This document shows, in pieces, positions 60,148-64,000 of a stretch of 64,000 nt of DNA. Under the pieces are notes generated by a model, which saw only the letters and a list, made by a program, of their open reading frames with translations, ran no database searches and was not told the DNA's origin. The stretch comes from Anomaloglossus baeobatrachus. Its lineage: Eukaryota; Chordata; Amphibia; Anura; Aromobatidae. A program made the position numbers and the translations under genes. The stretch is from positions 510,504,869 to 510,568,868 of the forward strand of contig NC_134354.1 of assembly GCF_048569485.1 (NCBI RefSeq). Direction: 5' to 3'. Each line of letters begins with the position of its first letter. Position 1 is the stretch's first letter.

Positions 60148-60713
60148 GTAATATATAATAAATTTGAGGCAGAAAGCCCCTTTAATTAACCTGTAGAATT
60201 CTCAAATTGATCATGCATGACAGCTGTAACCAATGACCTCGGCAGGGCCATTTTTATGACTAGCATATGATCGGTCAGACCGCTGTTGGCCAAGACTTTG
60301 ACCGGTCAGGATCAGCAAGGATCACAGGAGCAACAGCGCTGGGGTCTTGTTTGCAATCCGTCTCTGTCCTCTTCTTTGATTATTAACTCTGGCTTCAGAA
60401 GAGTCCGAAAAAAGGTGGAAAGTTACCGTTCATTTGTATGAGAAATCTGACCACATCTTCACTGAAAGCAGCACGCGGCAAACCCTATTCTCAAGATAGT
60501 AGTGGGTTCTGTAAGTAGGAGACGCATATATTTATAGCATATTCCATACATGTATAAGATAGGAATACCCTTTTAATGTCAAAGGGGTGAAATATGCAGT
60601 AAACCCCAAAATAAAGTCTACATATAGAACATGCATAATTTGTTGTGGATGCTAAAAGTCTCTGTCATGTCGACCCGATAGTTTTCAATAAGAATTCTAA
60701 TGTCAGACACTAA
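60148..60713. other. Intergenic DNA, nothing recognised
   Basis: No gene or defined repeat. It lies downstream of the TRMT10C stop (- strand). Confidence 0.5.
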
Positions 60714-60868
60714 AGGCCCTGTCACACACAGAGATAAATCTGCGGTTGCAGTGAAATTGTGGACAATCAGTGCCAGGTTTGTGGCTGTGTACAAATGGAA
60801 CAATATGTCCATGATTTCACTGCAACCACAGATCTGCCAAAGATTTATCTCTGCGTGTGACGGGGCCT
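60714..60868. mobile_element. Harbinger-like MITE, 155 bp, TAA duplication
   Basis: Left end AGGCCCTGTCACACACAGAG and right end, read inward, AGGCCCCGTCACACGCAGAG, each followed by ATAAATCT. TAA lies at 60711-60713 and 60869-60871. Inner arms TGCAGTGAAAT/ATTTCACTGCA also pair. Confidence 0.88.
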
Positions 60869-61110
60869 TAAGGGTATAGGCATTTACACTGCCTTGGTCA
60901 TGGGTGATGGGAACACCCATTAGACATTGTAATAGCAGAGAATATGAAAGATATAACACTATGGTGACTAGTTTAAGGTTATTACGCAATTAGGGCTATC
61001 CCAATATATTTAGATCACCATGTGTGAGCCTACACAACAAAGGAAATTAACAAAAGTGAAAAATGTAAAAAATATACGATTTACTGTATTGAAGATATAT
61101 ACATATGGCT

Positions 61111-62388
61111 TTAATCACTCTCTTGCCACCAGTTTTTTTGCAACTCTTGGGCAGAATGAGTTTTGGTCTCTTTTTGATAGTTTGTACCTTTCCGTTTCAG
61201 TAACTCATAAGTTTTAGCATTTTTTGTCACGAGTTTCTGAGAAGATCTAGAACTTTCCCTATATCCATCGTGTTTTCTTGTTGGGACAGAGGACAATGCA
61301 TTCTTCCAGTCACCAGTGTCCCTAACAGTCATCAGGATTTCAATCACATTGTTAAGTGTGAGATTTTTGCCGCCACTGCTCCATTTCAGGAAGCTATCTA
61401 TCGGTAGCCGGGCTGTGGCTATCTGTAGCCGCTTGGCATTTCCTAAAGACACTCCAGTCTTTTGACTTTTGTCAACAAATGCCCCAATAATATAAATTTT
61501 GTCATGGTCAAATGTCTTCATCACATTTGGGGAGTCAGCGGTGAGGTAAATCAGTCGATCCTTGGGGAAGATGTCAACGTGAGATTTTTCAGTTGAAGTT
61601 ATCATGAGGTTTTCAAAGGCACCGTCATAACGTTTCACTAACTCTTTACGGTACGAGCCATTGGGCTGTAAGTTACAAAAATGGAGATGAAAGGGTTCCA
61701 TGGACCTTTTGTTCAAGCCCTCACACATCTGAAGTTGACTCACTGTGTTCTCCATTTCCCTCTGAGACATGTACCGTTCATAAGCCATATCAAATACCAA
61801 TGGTTGCCCAAATATCATAGCTTGGGCACAACGCCATGCCTCAAAGCGATCCTCTGACCAATTCCTGAGCTTTAACAAGTAGGTACTTGGCTTCTCAATG
61901 TTAATCTCAACATCGCTCTTTGCCTGCTCTTTTTCCAATTTCTTTTTTTGCTTGTTTTTCTTGTTTAGCTCTTTAAAGTGGAGTTGTTTCAAGTATTTTT
62001 TTCTGGATGACTTTGTGGGAAGCTCCAGAAGGGCCTGTAGCTCTTCTGTGCTAATGGAGTCAGGTACAGCTTTTCCAGCCAGTCTCCACATCTCAACAAG
62101 CTTCTGCATACTTTCAATGGTGGACTCCTCTTCAGTCTCTTGCTCACTTTCTTCACTTTCAGTTTTTGGTGCAGCACTTTTCAAAATATTTTTCCAAGTG
62201 TCCAGATCTATCTTTTCGGGAGCACTGGGCTTCTCTTGGTTTCTTATGCAGTGGGTCAGCATCAACATTCTGCATTGCATGAGCTGGTGAGAAATTCTTG
62301 AGGGGAACTGTCTATTGATCCCTTCCCTTATTAGAACGTGGACCGTAGAACACCTAAAGGTGCGTAGGAATGCGTTCATGAAACCCAT
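61111..62388 (-). CDS. TRMT10C: tRNA methyltransferase 10 homolog C, mitochondrial (MRPP1)
   Basis: The 425-residue product is homologous over most of its length to TRMT10C, the SAM-dependent SPOUT methyltransferase that makes m1G9/m1A9 in mitochondrial tRNAs and, with SDR5C1 and PRORP, forms protein-only mitochondrial RNase P. Visible in order: a basic N-terminal stretch suited to matrix targeting (1-45), an acidic patch (78-90), a lysine-rich helix (129-155), then the TRM10 domain: FGQPLVFDMAYE.YM (193-207), STEKSHVD.FPKD (265-277), LTADSPNVM (282-290, whose aspartate is, as I recall, catalytic in human), KIYIIGAFVDKS (297-308) and GNWQEAL-like GDWKNAL (359-365). About 30 extra residues follow the human C-terminus. 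The acceptor TTATTCTTGCAG at 62408 precedes the exon start at 62407, so the ATG at 62388 is preferred over the frame's upstream ATG at 62445. The CDS is in one exon. The first exon was not located. Confidence 0.95.
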   Translation of the reverse strand: MGFMNAFLRTFRCSTVHVLIREGINRQFPSRISHQLMQCRMLMLTHCIRNQEKPSAPEKIDLDTWKNILKSAAPKTESEESEQETEEESTIESMQKLVEMWRLAGKAVPDSISTEELQALLELPTKSSRKKYLKQLHFKELNKKNKQKKKLEKEQAKSDVEINIEKPSTYLLKLRNWSEDRFEAWRCAQAMIFGQPLVFDMAYERYMSQREMENTVSQLQMCEGLNKRSMEPFHLHFCNLQPNGSYRKELVKRYDGAFENLMITSTEKSHVDIFPKDRLIYLTADSPNVMKTFDHDKIYIIGAFVDKSQKTGVSLGNAKRLQIATARLPIDSFLKWSSGGKNLTLNNVIEILMTVRDTGDWKNALSSVPTRKHDGYRESSRSSQKLVTKNAKTYELLKRKGTNYQKETKTHSAQELQKNWWQESD

Positions 62389-62408
62389 TTCCAGGCTTTG
62401 TGAAAGAC

Positions 62409-63411
62409 TGCAAGAATAACAGAAAATTATATTAAAATAATGCATAAAGAGAAACTCATATGTCTATCCTAATACAATAAGGCCCAAGAGTTCCTTCATC
62501 AATGACCAACCCAAATGACCTCTGGCAAGAGATCCATTATGTGCTAATTCCCTTTTTTCTGGATTTTTGTGGTATTTGAAGACTACTAGGTGCCAGAATA
62601 ATGGAATTTTATAGTGTTTAGCTTCTATTTTTGTAGCTCTTCAAATATGGATACGGCTAAATACAGACGTCATTGCATGATTCTGCTGCTACACAAGTCC
62701 CACCTAGCTAAAATTACGCATCCTGTACTCAATGTACTCTAATCATACAGGCCTCAATTCATCAAGACTGGCGATTTTGTCAGGGGAATATATACACATG
62801 ATTTGTGAAAGGGTGCACGCCTCTTAATAAATCAGGAGCGTCTGATGAGTGTTGTGCACCAGTCTTTGACAGGAGCAAGATTTCTGGCAGTCGGATAACC
62901 ACATAATGAATTGCATGAGATCTGACATCACAACCCTATTCTGCGCATTTTGGCACAGCTGTGAGAAACTGGAGTGAAAATGTCAAGTTTACATGACATT
63001 TTGAGACAACATTTTGAGACTTTTCAAAGCAATTTACGTGGGAATTCGGAGCAATCAGGGCCACAGTGTTGTGGAGGAAAAAATATCTTAATTTCTTAGT
63101 GATTTTGCTTGCAATATTTTGGCTAAAAATGCTGCAGCCAGATGTTACAATAAGATGCACTTTGCTTGGAGAGCAATTTTGCAGAAGCTTCTCAATATAA
63201 TCAAGGAAACACGCAATATTTTTTTACCGTATCATTTCAAGTGTTAGACATTTTGTACTTTCTGTCATAAAACACCTTCATATGGTCCAATTGTTCTGCA
63301 CAGGACGAGGTTACACAAAAAATGTTGCAACTTTGCACATCAGTTTTCGGCAGCTCCACCAAAATAGATCTAGCTGGCGCGCAACAGGGTGTGGGAAATT
63401 CATTACAAAAT
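62409..63411. other. TRMT10C upstream intron or flank
   Basis: Sequence above the TRMT10C acceptor. No CpG-rich promoter or other exon is recognisable, so the leader exon probably lies beyond 64000 or is not obvious. Confidence 0.45.
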
Positions 63412-63965
63412 TGCAAGGTCAGTGTGCCATCATCTGCTGTGAATGGTAGATCTGTGTTATGAGGTGGGGCAAGGTCAGTGTGCCATCATCTGCTGTGAAT
63501 GGTAGATCTGTGTTATGAGGTGGGGCAAGGTCAGTGTGCCATCATCTGCTGTGAATGGTAGATCTGTATTATCAGGTGGAGCAAGGTCAGGTGTGCCATC
63601 ATCTGCTGTGAATGGTAGATCTGTGTTATCAGGTGGAGCAAGGTCAGGTGTGCCATCATCTGCTGTGAATGGTAGATCTGTGTTATCAGGTGGAGCAAGG
63701 TCAGGTGTGCCATCATCTGCTGTGAATGGTAGATCTGTGTTATCAGGTGGAGCAAGGTCAGGTGTGCCATCATCTGCTGTGAATGGTAGATCTGTGTTAT
63801 CAGGTGGAGCAAGGTCAGGTGTGCCATCATCTGCTGTGAATGGTAGATCTGTATTATCAGGTGGAGCAAGGTCAGGTGTGCCATCATCTGCTGTGAATGG
63901 TAGATCTGTATTATCAGGTGGAGCAAGGTCAGGTGTGCCATCATCTGCTGTGAATGGTAGATGTG
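63412..63965. repeat. Minisatellite, 57-bp unit, about 10 copies
   Basis: Units contain GTGCCATCATCTGCTGTGAA and GGTAGATCTGTGTTATCAGG. The first two are 56 bp and carry ATGAGGTGGGG; the rest are 57 bp with ATCAGGTGGAG. Because 57 is 19 codons, frames stay open on both strands (period VPSSAVNGRSVLSGGARSG on +). Not a gene. Confidence 0.95.
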
Positions 63966-64000
63966 CTTCCGAACTAAGACACTGACTTTTTGTAAAATCC

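Noticed and set aside
62389-62445. N-terminally extended TRMT10C start at 62445
   Set aside because: The upstream codons cross the acceptor TTATTCTTGCAG at 62408, so they are intronic.
63515-63985. 156-codon frame with a 19-residue period
   Set aside because: It is a translation of the 57-bp minisatellite. The opposite strand is also open.

Overview
The window is vertebrate nuclear DNA and most probably comes from an amphibian, likely a frog. It holds three recognisable host genes spread over 64 kb: RAB9A on the + strand, and PCNP and TRMT10C on the - strand. They sit among dense TTA/TAA-flanked Harbinger-like MITEs, TTAA-flanked Kolobok/piggyBac-like elements, Tc1/mariner and hAT elements, an L2-like LINE and several large minisatellites. 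The species is inferred from this repeat mix and was not read from any marker gene.

Layout. 1-4100: a mariner transposase relic split by a 2.6 kb Harbinger-like element whose core is a near-perfect 1.7 kb palindrome. 4600-4858: a CpG-rich promoter and probable non-coding first exon of RAB9A. 4859-24832: the inferred RAB9A intron 1, about a third of it tandem DNA. It holds a 3.3 kb array of 45-bp units, a 1.9 kb array of C-run units inside a TA-flanked element nested in another MITE, and three arrays inside a hAT element with a perfect 8-bp target duplication. 24877-25482: the whole RAB9A coding sequence in one exon. 25483-35840: intergenic DNA with MITEs. 35844-47326: PCNP on the - strand, five coding exons with consensus splice sites, and an L2-like LINE in intron 3. 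47459-61110: transposons, including a TTAA foldback element, a 4 kb mosaic repeat with internal tandem duplications, and a Tc1 relic holding two abutting MITEs. 61111-62388: the TRMT10C coding sequence on the - strand. 63412-63965: a 57-bp minisatellite.

The three genes do not form a functional unit. RAB9A is a late-endosome to trans-Golgi GTPase, PCNP is a small nuclear PEST protein, and TRMT10C is a mitochondrial tRNA methyltransferase and RNase P subunit. TRMT10C followed by PCNP in the same orientation matches the human 3q12 order. RAB9A lies tail-to-tail with PCNP here, but is on Xp22 in human, so the window carries either an old linkage lost in mammals or a lineage-specific junction.

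I found no tRNA, rRNA, CRISPR array, provirus or novel protein-coding system that I can support. The most unusual content is structural: the palindrome, the C-run array, minisatellites grown inside transposons, and ordered nested insertions.
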